From Pelotomaculum sp. UBA3102 (GTDB lineage: Bacteria > Bacillota > Desulfotomaculia > Desulfotomaculales > Pelotomaculaceae): DNA of 14,120 nucleotides. Below are positions 6,012 to 13,290 of this stretch, in pieces (position 1 is the stretch's first letter; the number at the start of each line of letters is the position of its first letter). The notes under the pieces are model-generated. The model did not search any database, was not told the DNA's origin, and saw only the letters and a list, made by a program, of their open reading frames with translations. A program made the translations under genes and the position numbers. The stretch covers positions 1 to 14,120 of the forward strand of contig DFAQ01000038.1 in NCBI GenBank assembly GCA_002365865.1, in the 5' to 3' direction.

Positions 6012-6500
6012 ATGGCCGGGGAAGGACTAAGCGGCTCGTTGACCCGCGCCGGCGGTTTGATGCTGCGAAAAAGGGCGCTCCTGGAAGAGATCTGCCTGCT
6101 TACCTCCGCCCAGTCGCGGCTGCTGGCGCCGGAAAAGGCGGAAGAGCTTCTGGTCGTTGTAGAAAAAAAGCAGTATTTGATAAATGAAGTAAACAGTATC
6201 GGCGCCGAAGTCTCGCGGCTGGAGGAAGAAATGAAGGATGTTGTCGAATTGCCGCCCTGCGGTGAAATAGCCGAAACCTTTCGCCAAAAGCGAGCGGAGA
6301 TCGAGGAAATCAGGCAGGAAATTTTTTCTATTTTGCAGAAGGTAGCGGTGATTGACGAACAGAACAGGCGGAAAGCAAACGAAGAATACCGCAGGCTGAA
6401 GGGTGCTATTAAGTCCCTGCGCGCCGGAAGGTGTTCGCTCAAGGCCTACCAAAAACCGGCCTTCCAGCCCGGCGGTTGCTTTATCGATAAGAAAAAATAA
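6012..6500 (+). CDS. Coiled-coil protein, probable FliT/FlgN-like export chaperone
   Basis: I do not recognise this gene firmly. It encodes about 162 residues, mostly charged helix: RALLEEICLLTSAQSRLLAPEKAEELLVVVEKKQYLINEVNSI, then ...RLEEEMKDVVELP... and ...EEIRQEIFSILQKVAVIDEQNRRKANEEYRRLKGAIKSLRAG. The first block resembles the N-terminal helices of FlgN/FliT chaperones, which bind hook-associated proteins and the cap FliD. The position just after fliD-fliS is where fliT sits in many genomes. It starts 4 bases after the fliS stop, suggesting coupling. The start is unsure: ATG 6012 has only AGGG too close to it, TTG 6039 has GGGGAAGGA 12 bases away, and ATG 6060 begins the conserved helix. 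The tail AFQPGGCF...KKK is probably not conserved. There is no signal peptide or membrane segment. Confidence 0.55.
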   Translation: MAGEGLSGSLTRAGGLMLRKRALLEEICLLTSAQSRLLAPEKAEELLVVVEKKQYLINEVNSIGAEVSRLEEEMKDVVELPPCGEIAETFRQKRAEIEEIRQEIFSILQKVAVIDEQNRRKANEEYRRLKGAIKSLRAGRCSLKAYQKPAFQPGGCFIDKKK

Positions 6501-6516
6501 TCGAGGTGGTTTTTTA

Positions 6517-6921
6517 ATGAAGGTCGAAGGTATTGGCGGTGTAACCGTACCTCTGCAGCAGCAAAAAGGGAAAGCCGGAACGATGCCGGACCGGGGGGAC
6601 ACGGGGCCGAGGGAAGCCGGCGTTGAGCCGGGCGGGGACAAAATTGTTTCCGGGGACCGGGCCGGGCAGGCCGGTAAAGCAGCCGGGGCTTCTTTGAACC
6701 GGGAGGTGCTTGAAGAGGCGGTCGAGAAGGTAAACCAGACCATGGAAACTTACCGGACCGAGTTGCGCTTTCAGATCCACGAGGGCAGCGGGGAAATGAT
6801 GGTCAAGGTGATCAACACCAAGGACGATACCGTCATAAGGGAAATACCCCCGGAGAATGTCCTCGACTTCGTGGCGCACGTGAAAAAGATGCTCGGTATT
6901 ATCATAGACAAGTTTATCTAA
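6517..6921 (+). CDS. flaG: FlaG family flagellar protein
   Basis: Small protein found beside fliD in many flagellar clusters and thought to affect filament length; its mechanism is not settled. Of 134 residues, the first 65 or so are low-complexity and rich in Gly, Lys, Gln and acidic residues (probably disordered). The rest is the FlaG domain: EAVEKVNQTMETYRTELRFQIHEGSGEMMVKVIN...VIREIPPENVLDF...MLGIIIDK, which matches the family closely. ATG 6517 is set by GAGGTGGT at 6503-6510; reading further upstream would run inside the preceding gene. It lies 16 bases after that gene and is the last in the operon, with a terminator near 7004-7040. flaG more often precedes fliD; here it follows fliS. 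Confidence 0.88.
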   Translation: MKVEGIGGVTVPLQQQKGKAGTMPDRGDTGPREAGVEPGGDKIVSGDRAGQAGKAAGASLNREVLEEAVEKVNQTMETYRTELRFQIHEGSGEMMVKVINTKDDTVIREIPPENVLDFVAHVKKMLGIIIDKFI

Positions 6922-7003
6922 AAAGAAAAAACCATAGGTTAATAAGTAAAACCAGCGGTATTTAAAACAATATAAATTACCTCCCGGTAAGATTATAAAT
7001 TTT

Positions 7004-7040
7004 CACCTGCCTGTTTCCGTAGAGCAGGTTTTTGTTTTTT
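7004..7040 (+). terminator. Intrinsic terminator of the fliD-flaG operon
   Basis: ACCTGC (7005-7010) pairs with GCAGGT (7024-7029); CT (7011-7012) may extend the stem against AG (7021-7022). A run of T broken by one G (TTTTTGTTTTTT) follows. It is about 85 bases beyond flaG and before the flgB leader, separating the two operons. Confidence 0.75.
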
Positions 7041-7050
7041 ACGGGAAAAA

Positions 7051-7080
7051 TATACAGTATCTACCTAAATTTTTTATAAT
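7051..7080 (+). promoter_or_regulatory. Candidate sigma-A promoter of the flgB operon
   Basis: TATACA (7051-7056), an 18-base gap and a perfect TATAAT (7075-7080) lie just after the upstream terminator. A start near 7087 would give a leader of about 270 bases containing the riboswitch. The -35 is weak (four of six), and another -10-like TAGAAT lies at 7117-7122. Confidence 0.4.
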
Positions 7081-7171
7081 ATTTTGCCTCCTGATGAAGG
7101 ATTGGAAAAATTATTGTAGAATGTTTAGTAACGGCGGAATAATATCCCGCTGTATTTAAATAATGGTATTT

Positions 7172-7298
7172 TAGAAAGGGCAAACCTTCCGAAAGGGAGG
7201 GACGCAAAACCACGGGTCTAAAGCCAGCCTCAGGGTTTAAAAGGCAGTTGGTTTCACTTGAGACGGGTTGGCCAGGGCGGCTGGGTTGCCGGGGAAAG
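7172..7298 (+). promoter_or_regulatory. c-di-GMP-I (GEMM-I) riboswitch aptamer with long P3 arm
   Basis: The conserved signature is present in order: GGGCAAACC (7178-7186), a stem CCUUCC/GGGAGG capped by a GAAA tetraloop (7185-7200), GACGCAAA (7201-7208), ACCACGGGUCUAAAG (7209-7223), then GGGCGGCUGGGUUGCC (7275-7290) closing the aptamer. P3 pairs ACC (7209-7211) with GGU (7284-7286); above the tetraloop-receptor-like bulges, GCCAGCCU (7223-7230) pairs with GGGUUGGC (7265-7272). By alignment from memory to the V. cholerae Vc2 aptamer, the ligand-contacting G20, A47 and C92 fall at 7180, 7207 and 7289. A hairpin-containing insertion (7231-7264) tips P3. An intrinsic terminator follows. In C. 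difficile the switch at the same place, before flgB, turns flagellar genes off when c-di-GMP binds. Confidence 0.88.
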
Positions 7299-7301
7299 AT
7301 C

Positions 7302-7337
7302 AAAAATCCAAGCCCTTTTTCCGGCTTGGATTTTTAT
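7302..7337 (+). terminator. Riboswitch-controlled intrinsic terminator before flgB
   Basis: AAAAATCCAAGCC (7302-7314) and GGCTTGGATTTTT (7323-7335) form a perfect 13-bp stem with an 8-base loop; the five T are both the end of the stem and the release tract. It begins only about a dozen bases after the aptamer and ends before the flgB ribosome site, so it is the natural expression platform. Confidence 0.85.
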
Positions 7338-7355
7338 AAGATGGGAGGGTTGGCT

Positions 7356-7760
7356 GTGGGTATTTTTTCAGATACGGTAATAACCGGCCTTAAAAAAGGG
7401 CTCGATGCCGCGGGACTGCGGCACAGGGTGATTGCCGACAATATCGCCAATGTTAATACGCCTCATTTTAAAAAATCCACCGTGGTGTTCGAGTCCCTGC
7501 TTAAAAAGGCTCTGGACGGAGAACCGGTCAAGATGGCTACCGCAGATTACCGGCACTTCGGCGGCGGGACGCCGCTGGAAGGTATCCGTCCCGTGGTCAG
7601 TCCCGGTAAAGCGACTTCCATGCGTACCGATGGAAACAATGTCGACATAGACCAGGAAATGGCCGGACTGGCGGTCAACACCATCCGCTACCGGGCTTTG
7701 GCCGCCGGGTTGAGAGAGCATTATGCACTTTTGAGCCTGGTTATAACCGGAAGGGGGTAA
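7356..7760 (+). CDS. flgB: Flagellar proximal rod protein FlgB
   Basis: FlgB is exported and forms part of the proximal rod on the MS-ring/FliE base. The 134-residue product has the family's rod-helix start (SDTVITGLKKGLDAAGLRHRVIADNIANVNTPHFKKSTVVFESLLKKAL) with the conserved NIANxNTP motif, and the C-terminal block NVDIDQEMAGLAVNTIRYRALAAGL. GTG at 7356 is chosen because GGGAGG (7343-7348) sits 7 bases upstream; the in-frame ATG 7341 overlaps that site, and earlier in-frame starts fall inside the terminator or riboswitch. It is the first gene of the operon, under the riboswitch and terminator. flgC follows after 5 bases. Confidence 0.95.
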   Translation: MGIFSDTVITGLKKGLDAAGLRHRVIADNIANVNTPHFKKSTVVFESLLKKALDGEPVKMATADYRHFGGGTPLEGIRPVVSPGKATSMRTDGNNVDIDQEMAGLAVNTIRYRALAAGLREHYALLSLVITGRG

Positions 7761-7765
7761 AGTAA

Positions 7766-8206
7766 ATGAGTGTTTTTGATTCTTTTGCCATCAGTGCTTC
7801 CGGCCTTACGGCGGAGAGGCTCAGGTTGGACTTGATTTCCAATAACATTGCCAATATAAACAGTACCGGCCGGCCCAACGACCCGGCCCAACAGCCCTAC
7901 CGCCGGAAAATACCGGTGTTTGCGCAGATGTTGGAGCGGGTACGGGCAGGGGACGGCGCGCGCACCCGTTTCAGGGGCGCGGGAGTAAAAGTGGCCGCGG
8001 TGCTGGAAGACGAGAGCCCGCCCCGCCTGGTCCACGACCCTTCCCACCCTCATGCCGATGAAAAAGGTTTTGTGGCTTACCCCGATATTAATATAGTTAG
8101 GGAAATGGTTGACGCGATGACGGCCACCAGGTCATACGAGGCCAATGTGACGGCTTTGAACGCGGCCAAGGATATTGCCCTGCAGGCCCTGGAAATAGGC
8201 CGGTAG
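7766..8206 (+). CDS. flgC: Flagellar proximal rod protein FlgC
   Basis: Second proximal rod subunit. The 146 residues show DSFAISASGLTAERLRLDLISNNIANINSTG at the start (the rod-family SxxxNIANxxT motif), a short central segment including YRRKIPVFAQML, and the strongly conserved ending GFVAYPDINIVREMVDAMTATRSYEANVTALNAAKDIALQALEIGR. Length is normal for the family. It begins 5 bases after the flgB stop, with the AAGGGGG site inside the end of flgB, so translation of the two is probably coupled. Confidence 0.96.
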   Translation: MSVFDSFAISASGLTAERLRLDLISNNIANINSTGRPNDPAQQPYRRKIPVFAQMLERVRAGDGARTRFRGAGVKVAAVLEDESPPRLVHDPSHPHADEKGFVAYPDINIVREMVDAMTATRSYEANVTALNAAKDIALQALEIGR

Positions 8207-8242
8207 ACCCAGTGGCTAAGTGGTTAAAAGGGGGAAAAAGAT

Positions 8243-8542
8243 ATGAAGATATTGCCCGCGGAACAGTCACAACTTCTGCCGCCCGCGGGGGCCGGAGCAA
8301 AAAAGGAAGCCGGGAGTGGGGAGTCTGAGTTTGCGGACCTTTTAAATAACGCTCTGAATAATTTAAACGAAACCCAGCTAAAAGCCGAAAAATTGACGCT
8401 GGATCTCCTTACGGGAGAAGTACAGGACCTGCACCAGGTTACCATTGCCCTGCAGGAAGCAAAGCTGACCATGCAGCTGGCGGTGGAAATAAGGAATAAG
8501 GTCGTCGAAGCCTACCAGGAAGTTTCCCGTATGCAGGTATAA
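8243..8542 (+). CDS. fliE: Flagellar hook-basal body protein FliE
   Basis: FliE joins the MS-ring to the proximal rod and is among the first exported subunits. The 99-residue product has a variable Pro/Ala/Gly-rich N-terminus and then the conserved helical region FADLLNNALNNLNETQLKAEKLTLDLLTGEVQDLHQVTIALQEAKLTMQLAVEIRNKVVEAYQEVSRMQV, which ends as most FliE proteins do. ATG 8243 follows a purine-rich AAAAGGGGG site. It lies 36 bases after flgC and 30 before fliF, in the usual flgB-flgC-fliE-fliF order. Confidence 0.95.
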   Translation: MKILPAEQSQLLPPAGAGAKKEAGSGESEFADLLNNALNNLNETQLKAEKLTLDLLTGEVQDLHQVTIALQEAKLTMQLAVEIRNKVVEAYQEVSRMQV

Positions 8543-8572
8543 TACGTTTCTTACGGTTTGAGGTGGTATAGA

Positions 8573-10108
8573 TTGAACCCGGATGCCTTTATAGCCAGGT
8601 TCAGGGAGAGATGGCAGGCACTGAATCAAACTCAAAAAGTGATCTCCGTCCTGGTTGCCGCAGGTATCCTGGTATGCTTGTTTTACCTTGGCCAGGTGCT
8701 GGTGAGGCCGGCTTATACGACCCTGTTTACCGGCCTTGAGCCGAAAGACGCGGGCGGCATCGTTGAAAAGTTGAAGGCGATGAACGTTTCCTATGAAGTT
8801 GCCGACGGGGGAAAGACGATCAAGGTGCCTGAATCCCGGGTTCACGAGGTCAGGATACAGCTTGCCAGCGAAGGGGTGCTGGGCAGCGGCGGAGCGGGTT
8901 TTGAGCTTTTTGACCAGAATAAGTTCGGAAAGACCGAGTTTGACCAGCAGGTTGATTACCAGCGCGCCCTCCAGGAAGAGCTCAGGAGGACCATCGTCAG
9001 GCTGGAAGGGGTGGAGCAGGCCAGGGTGCACCTGGTGCTGCCGCAGAAGAGCGTGTTCATCAGCGAGCAGGAAACCTCAAGCGCTTCGGTGGCGCTTAAG
9101 TTAAAGCCGCTGTACCACCTGGAACCCGGGCAGGTACGGGGAATTTGCGACTTACTGGTAGGCAGCGTGGAAGGGCTGAAACCGGAAAATATTCATATCA
9201 TAGATACCGAGGGCAATGTTTTAAGTGATGACTTGAATATTGGCGGGGGGGCCGACGCGGTTTTGGCCGCGACAGCCCTGGAACATCAAGAGACGCGCCG
9301 GGAATACGAAAAAGAACTGGAAAACAGAATCAAGCAAATGTTGACCCGGATTATCGGGCAGAACCAGGCCGTGGTCATGGTTACCGCCGTGCTTGATTTT
9401 GACCGGAGAGAAGTCACCAGCAGTACTTCGTCCAACCCTGACAATGTAAAAATAAGCGAGCATACCGTTACGGAAAACAGTGAGGGAACGGAGTACGGGG
9501 GCGCGGCGGGAACCGAATCGAACCTGACCGGTTACCCGTCTGCTGAGGGCAACGGTGCTTCGAGTTACACCAGAGAAGAGAGCACCGTCAACTACCAGGT
9601 CGACACCAGGCAGGAGACCGTGGTGGTCGCTCCGGGCACGGTCGAAAAGCTGTCGGCGGCCGTGGTGGTGAATAACGCAAACGGTCCCGTCGACGTGCAG
9701 AAAGTACGGGACGTGGTGGCGGCCGCCATCGGTTACGACCAGGACCGCGGCGACAATATTGAAGTCACGGAAATGGCCTTTGACGATTCATACCAAAAGC
9801 AGGTAGCAGAACAATTTGCCCAAGCTGATGTCCAGGCGGGGGAAAGAGAACGACTTTATACTTATGCCGCGGCAAGCGCGGGGGCGCTGGCAGTGCTCCT
9901 GCTGTTGGCATTTCTGCTGAAGCGGCGGTTCAGTGCCAGGCGGGTCTCCGCTGCTGAAGAAGAGGAAAAGGAATTCATGCCGGTGAAAGCCGCGGAGGTC
10001 GACCAGGAACAGAAAGTCAGGGATGAGACCCAGTTACAAATCAGAGATATGGCCAAGAATAAGCCGCAGGAAGTGGCCGAGATATTAAAAGTATGGTTGA
10101 AAGAATAA
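8573..10108 (+). CDS. fliF: Flagellar MS-ring protein FliF
   Basis: FliF forms the membrane-embedded MS-ring, base of the motor and housing for the export gate. The 511-residue product has a first membrane segment at about residues 24-45 (VISVLVAAGILVCLFYLGQVLV), the ring-building domains (YTTLFTGLEPKDAGGIVEKL, KTEFDQQVDYQRALQEELRRTI, EQARVHLVLPQKSVF), a low-complexity Ser/Gly/Glu-rich loop (about 285-335), a second membrane segment (about 430-452, followed by LKRRF) and a C-terminal tail MAKNKPQEVAEILKVWL that binds FliG. The start is taken as TTG 8573, 5 bases after GAGGTGGT (8560-8567); the TTG at 8558 overlaps that site. Confidence 0.95.
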   Translation: MNPDAFIARFRERWQALNQTQKVISVLVAAGILVCLFYLGQVLVRPAYTTLFTGLEPKDAGGIVEKLKAMNVSYEVADGGKTIKVPESRVHEVRIQLASEGVLGSGGAGFELFDQNKFGKTEFDQQVDYQRALQEELRRTIVRLEGVEQARVHLVLPQKSVFISEQETSSASVALKLKPLYHLEPGQVRGICDLLVGSVEGLKPENIHIIDTEGNVLSDDLNIGGGADAVLAATALEHQETRREYEKELENRIKQMLTRIIGQNQAVVMVTAVLDFDRREVTSSTSSNPDNVKISEHTVTENSEGTEYGGAAGTESNLTGYPSAEGNGASSYTREESTVNYQVDTRQETVVVAPGTVEKLSAAVVVNNANGPVDVQKVRDVVAAAIGYDQDRGDNIEVTEMAFDDSYQKQVAEQFAQADVQAGERERLYTYAAASAGALAVLLLLAFLLKRRFSARRVSAAEEEEKEFMPVKAAEVDQEQKVRDETQLQIRDMAKNKPQEVAEILKVWLKE

Positions 10109-10121
10109 GGGGTGCCTTCAG

Positions 10122-11138
10122 GTGCAGATTACAAAACTAAACGGCGTCCAAAAGGCAGCTGTTTTGCTGATCGCACTTGGGTCAGACCTGTCTTCCAGGG
10201 TGTTGAAGCAAAATTTTCAGGAAGTGGAGATCGAGCAGGTCACCCAGGAAATTTCCAATATGGTTAAGATACCCGCGGAAGTAAAAAACGCTGTGTTGGA
10301 GGAGTTCATGGAGTTTAGAAAAGCCCGTGATTACCTCATACACGGCGGTTTAAACTATGCCAAAGATATGCTGGAAAAGGCCGTGGGGCACCAGAAAGCA
10401 GCACAAATAATTTCCAAGCTGACCATTGAGATGAGGGCGGTTCCCTTCAGTTCCTTACGCAAGACCGACCCCAAGCAACTGATAAACTTTATCCGGGAGG
10501 AACACCCGCAGACCATTGCCCTGATTCTGGCCCACCTGACGCCGGATCAAGCCTCGGCCATCCTGGCTTCATTGCCGCAGGAAATGCAGACCGATATCGC
10601 CAAGCGGGTGGCCCTTATTGATCGCTTTTCCACCGATGTGCTGCGGGATGTGGAGTTGGTGCTGGAACAAAAGCTTTCTTCCGTGGCGCAGCAGCAGCAG
10701 GCCCAGGCTTCGGTGGGCGGGGTGCAGTCACTGGTCGATATTTTGAACCGGGTAGGCCGGAGCGCCGAAAAAGTTATTTTGGAAGGGCTGGAACAGGATG
10801 ACCCGGCCCTGGCGGAAGAAGTCAAGCGGCGCATGTTTGTTTTCGAGGACCTCACCCTGCTGCCGGATAACTTTATCCAGCGGGTGCTCCGGGAGGTTAA
10901 TTCCAAGGACCTCGCACTGGCCATGCGCGGAGCCAACGAGGAAGTTAACACCAGGATCTACAAAAACATGTCTAAGCGCGCCGCCGAGATGCTCAAGGAA
11001 GAAATCGAATTTATGGGCCCGGTGCGCTTGAAAGAAGTCGAGCAGGCGCAGCAGAAAATTGTCAGTGTGATCCGCAAGCTGGACGAAAGCGGCGAAATAA
11101 TTATTTCCCGGGGGGGAGAAGATGTCGTTCTCGTATAG
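10122..11138 (+). CDS. fliG: Flagellar motor switch protein FliG
   Basis: FliG sits on the cytoplasmic face of the MS-ring and transmits torque from the stators, setting direction with FliM/FliN. All three domains are visible in the 338 residues: the FliF-binding N-terminus (KLNGVQKAAVLLIALGSDLSSRVLK), the middle domain with the EHPQT motif at 127-131, and the C-terminal torque domain (about 238-330) with the charged helix VLREVNSKDLALAMRGANEEV and NMSKRAAEMLKEEIEFMGPVRL. GTG 10122 follows AAGGGGTG (10107-10114) at good spacing, 13 bases after fliF. Its last 17 bases overlap fliH. Confidence 0.96.
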   Translation: MQITKLNGVQKAAVLLIALGSDLSSRVLKQNFQEVEIEQVTQEISNMVKIPAEVKNAVLEEFMEFRKARDYLIHGGLNYAKDMLEKAVGHQKAAQIISKLTIEMRAVPFSSLRKTDPKQLINFIREEHPQTIALILAHLTPDQASAILASLPQEMQTDIAKRVALIDRFSTDVLRDVELVLEQKLSSVAQQQQAQASVGGVQSLVDILNRVGRSAEKVILEGLEQDDPALAEEVKRRMFVFEDLTLLPDNFIQRVLREVNSKDLALAMRGANEEVNTRIYKNMSKRAAEMLKEEIEFMGPVRLKEVEQAQQKIVSVIRKLDESGEIIISRGGEDVVLV

Positions 11139-11931
11139 GGTGATCAAGGGTGTTGATGTGGGTGAAGATTTTCAAGCACTGCCCCTGAGAAGCTTTACCC
11201 CGCGGGAAGCAGCGGCGGAGATAAAAAACCGGGGTGACGGAAACGGGAAGCAAGCTTCCGGGTTAATGCCGGAGCAAAGTGCGCCGGCCCAGCCGGAAGA
11301 GATTGTCAGCCGTGCCCGCGTGGAAGCCGGTGAAATAATTCGCCGGGCAAATTCAGAGGCGGAACGGATCAAAGAAGATGCTTACCGGGAGGCGTTCGAC
11401 CGGGGCCTGCGGGAAGGTATAGAACAGGGTTACCGGGAGGGCCTGGAAAAGGCGGCGGATGAGGCCGGGACTATCCGGGCGCAGGCCCGGGACGTGCTTG
11501 ACCAGGCGGAAATGATCCGCCGGAGTACCCTGGAGGCTCTGGAGGGGGAAATTATAGACCTGGCCCGGGAAATAGCGGAAAAACTTTTAAACCTGCAGTT
11601 ATCGCTGGAGCCGGAGAGTGTGCTGGGCGTGGCGGAAGAAGCCCTGCGCCTGGTGGCCGGCCGGGTCAGCGTGGTTTTATACGTAAACCCGTCCGAATGG
11701 GACCTTGTGGAAAGCAAGAAAAGCGAAATGCTGGTTCATCTGCCGGCAAAAGCGGAACTCCGGGTAATCGCCGACCGTTCAATCCAGCCCGGGGGATGCC
11801 TGATTGAAACGGAACGGGGGCGGGTCGACGCCACCCTGGAGAAAAGAAAGGAAGAACTGCTTAAGGCCCTTTACGGAGAAGCAGTTCCGGAAAATAAACT
11901 AAAATATCCCGACCACATTGTTACAAGGTGA
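11122..11931 (+). CDS. fliH: Flagellar export apparatus regulator FliH
   Basis: FliH is the peripheral stalk of the flagellar export ATPase: it dimerises, binds FliI and tethers it to the C-ring. Of 269 residues, the variable N-terminus is followed by a long helix with an unbroken GxxxGxxxGxxxG run (Gly 95, 99, 103, 107), a hallmark of FliH, then a coiled coil and the C-terminal domain resembling V-ATPase E subunit (EIAEKLLNLQL, LYVNPSEWDLV, IADRSIQPGGCLIETERGRVDATLE). ATG 11122 overlaps the end of fliG by 17 bases, with GGGGGGAG just upstream, implying coupled translation. The stop is part of the fliI ribosome site. Confidence 0.92.
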   Translation: MSFSYRVIKGVDVGEDFQALPLRSFTPREAAAEIKNRGDGNGKQASGLMPEQSAPAQPEEIVSRARVEAGEIIRRANSEAERIKEDAYREAFDRGLREGIEQGYREGLEKAADEAGTIRAQARDVLDQAEMIRRSTLEALEGEIIDLAREIAEKLLNLQLSLEPESVLGVAEEALRLVAGRVSVVLYVNPSEWDLVESKKSEMLVHLPAKAELRVIADRSIQPGGCLIETERGRVDATLEKRKEELLKALYGEAVPENKLKYPDHIVTR

Positions 11932-11937
11932 TCATAC

Positions 11938-13290
11938 GTGGATAATGCTCAAGTTATAAATCTTTCTTCCTGGCGCTCCCGGTTAAAAGCCGCCCGGCTG
12001 CTTAAACTCACCGGGCAGGTGACCAGGGTGATCGGTCTCACCGTCGAGGTGCAGGGAATAAACGCTTCTATCGGCGAGGTTTGTGAAATAGCGGTGCCCG
12101 GTGAGCCGGAGGCAATCCGGGCCGAGGTGGTGGGCTTCCGTGACGGGAGCACGCTGTTGATGCCGCTGGGCGAGCTGCGGGGGATCTACCAGGGCTGCAG
12201 TGTTGCCTCCAGCGGCGGGTCATTCAAAATAAAGGTCGGAGCGCAGCTGCTGGGAAGGATCCTGAACGGGCTGGGCGAGCCGCTGGACGGTTTGGGCCGG
12301 GTTGGCGGGCACACCGTGGACTACCCGGTGGACGGTCACCCCCCCAACCCGCTGCAAAGAAAGCGCATTACTGAAGTGCTTGCCACCGGGGTACGGGCTG
12401 TTGATGCCCTGATTACCTGCGGGCGCGGCCAGCGTATTGGGATCTTCTCCGGCAGTGGAGTGGGGAAAAGCACCTTGATGGGGATGATCGCCCGCTACAG
12501 CAGTGCCGACGTCAACGTTATCTCCTTGATCGGCGAGCGGGGGCGTGAAGTATTGGACTTCATCGAGACCGACCTGGGCCCTGAAGGTTTGCGCCGTTCG
12601 GTGGTGGTTGCGGCCACCTCGGAGCAGCCGGCCCTGGTACGTTTGAAAGGCGCTTTTGTGGCCAGCGCCATTGCGGAATATTTTCGGGACCAAGGTAAGA
12701 ACGTGCTGCTGATGATGGATTCCGTGACCAGGTTTGCCATGGCCCAGCGTGAGGTCGGGCTGGCTATCGGCGAGCCGCCGGCCACCAAGGGGTACACCCC
12801 CTCGGTTTTTGCCCTTTTGCCCCGCCTTCTGGAGCGTCCGGGGATGTCTCATAACGGTTCTATAACCGCATTTTTTACGGTACTGGTAGACGGGGATGAT
12901 TTGAATGAGCCCGTGTCCGATGCCGTGCGGGGCATACTGGACGGGCACATAGTTCTGTCCCGGTCTCTGGCCGCGGCCAACCATTTTCCGGCGGTAGACG
13001 TGTTAAACAGCGTCAGCCGTCTTATGCCGGACATAACCGGGGAGGAGCACCGCTCGTGGGCGGGGAGGCTACGCGACCTGTTGGCGGCTTACCGCCAGGC
13101 GGAGGACCTGATCAATATCGGGGCTTACGTCGCGGGCTCGAATCCCCGCGTGGACGAGGCAGTAGCTTCCTACCGGGATATCGTTGAATTTTTGAAGCAG
13201 GATGTGAACGAATATACCGGTTATGACGATACCTTAAACAAGTTGAAAGCTGTTATACATAAAGGAGAGGATGAGCGTGGCCGGGTTTAA
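11938..13290 (+). CDS. fliI: Flagellum-specific export ATPase FliI
   Basis: FliI is the F1-beta-like hexameric ATPase that prepares export substrates for the flagellar type III system. In the 450 residues, the N-terminal barrel contains GQVTRVIGLTVEVQG and LGRILNGLGEPLDGLG. The Walker A loop GSGVGKST is at 172-179, GERGREV at 199-205 and the Walker B strand LLMMDS at 257-262. TRFAMAQREVGLAIGEPPATKGYTPSVFALLPRLLERPG is the FliI/YscN signature that separates it from F1 subunits. GTG 11938 follows AAGGTGAT (11925-11932), which overlaps the fliH stop. The last 20 bases overlap fliJ. Confidence 0.97.
   Translation: MDNAQVINLSSWRSRLKAARLLKLTGQVTRVIGLTVEVQGINASIGEVCEIAVPGEPEAIRAEVVGFRDGSTLLMPLGELRGIYQGCSVASSGGSFKIKVGAQLLGRILNGLGEPLDGLGRVGGHTVDYPVDGHPPNPLQRKRITEVLATGVRAVDALITCGRGQRIGIFSGSGVGKSTLMGMIARYSSADVNVISLIGERGREVLDFIETDLGPEGLRRSVVVAATSEQPALVRLKGAFVASAIAEYFRDQGKNVLLMMDSVTRFAMAQREVGLAIGEPPATKGYTPSVFALLPRLLERPGMSHNGSITAFFTVLVDGDDLNEPVSDAVRGILDGHIVLSRSLAAANHFPAVDVLNSVSRLMPDITGEEHRSWAGRLRDLLAAYRQAEDLINIGAYVAGSNPRVDEAVASYRDIVEFLKQDVNEYTGYDDTLNKLKAVIHKGEDERGRV

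Noticed and set aside
6977..6990. Small hairpin TTACC-TCCC-GGTAA after flaG
   Set aside because: Only five weak pairs and no T-run; the better terminator is at 7004-7040.
7248..7355. Longer flgB starting at 7248
   Set aside because: This start is inside the riboswitch P3 arm and the frame would read through the terminator; the ribosome site at 7343-7348 fits GTG 7356.
12220..12984. 254-codon minus-strand frame opposite fliI
   Set aside because: Same reason: a shadow of a highly conserved gene, with no recognisable domain.
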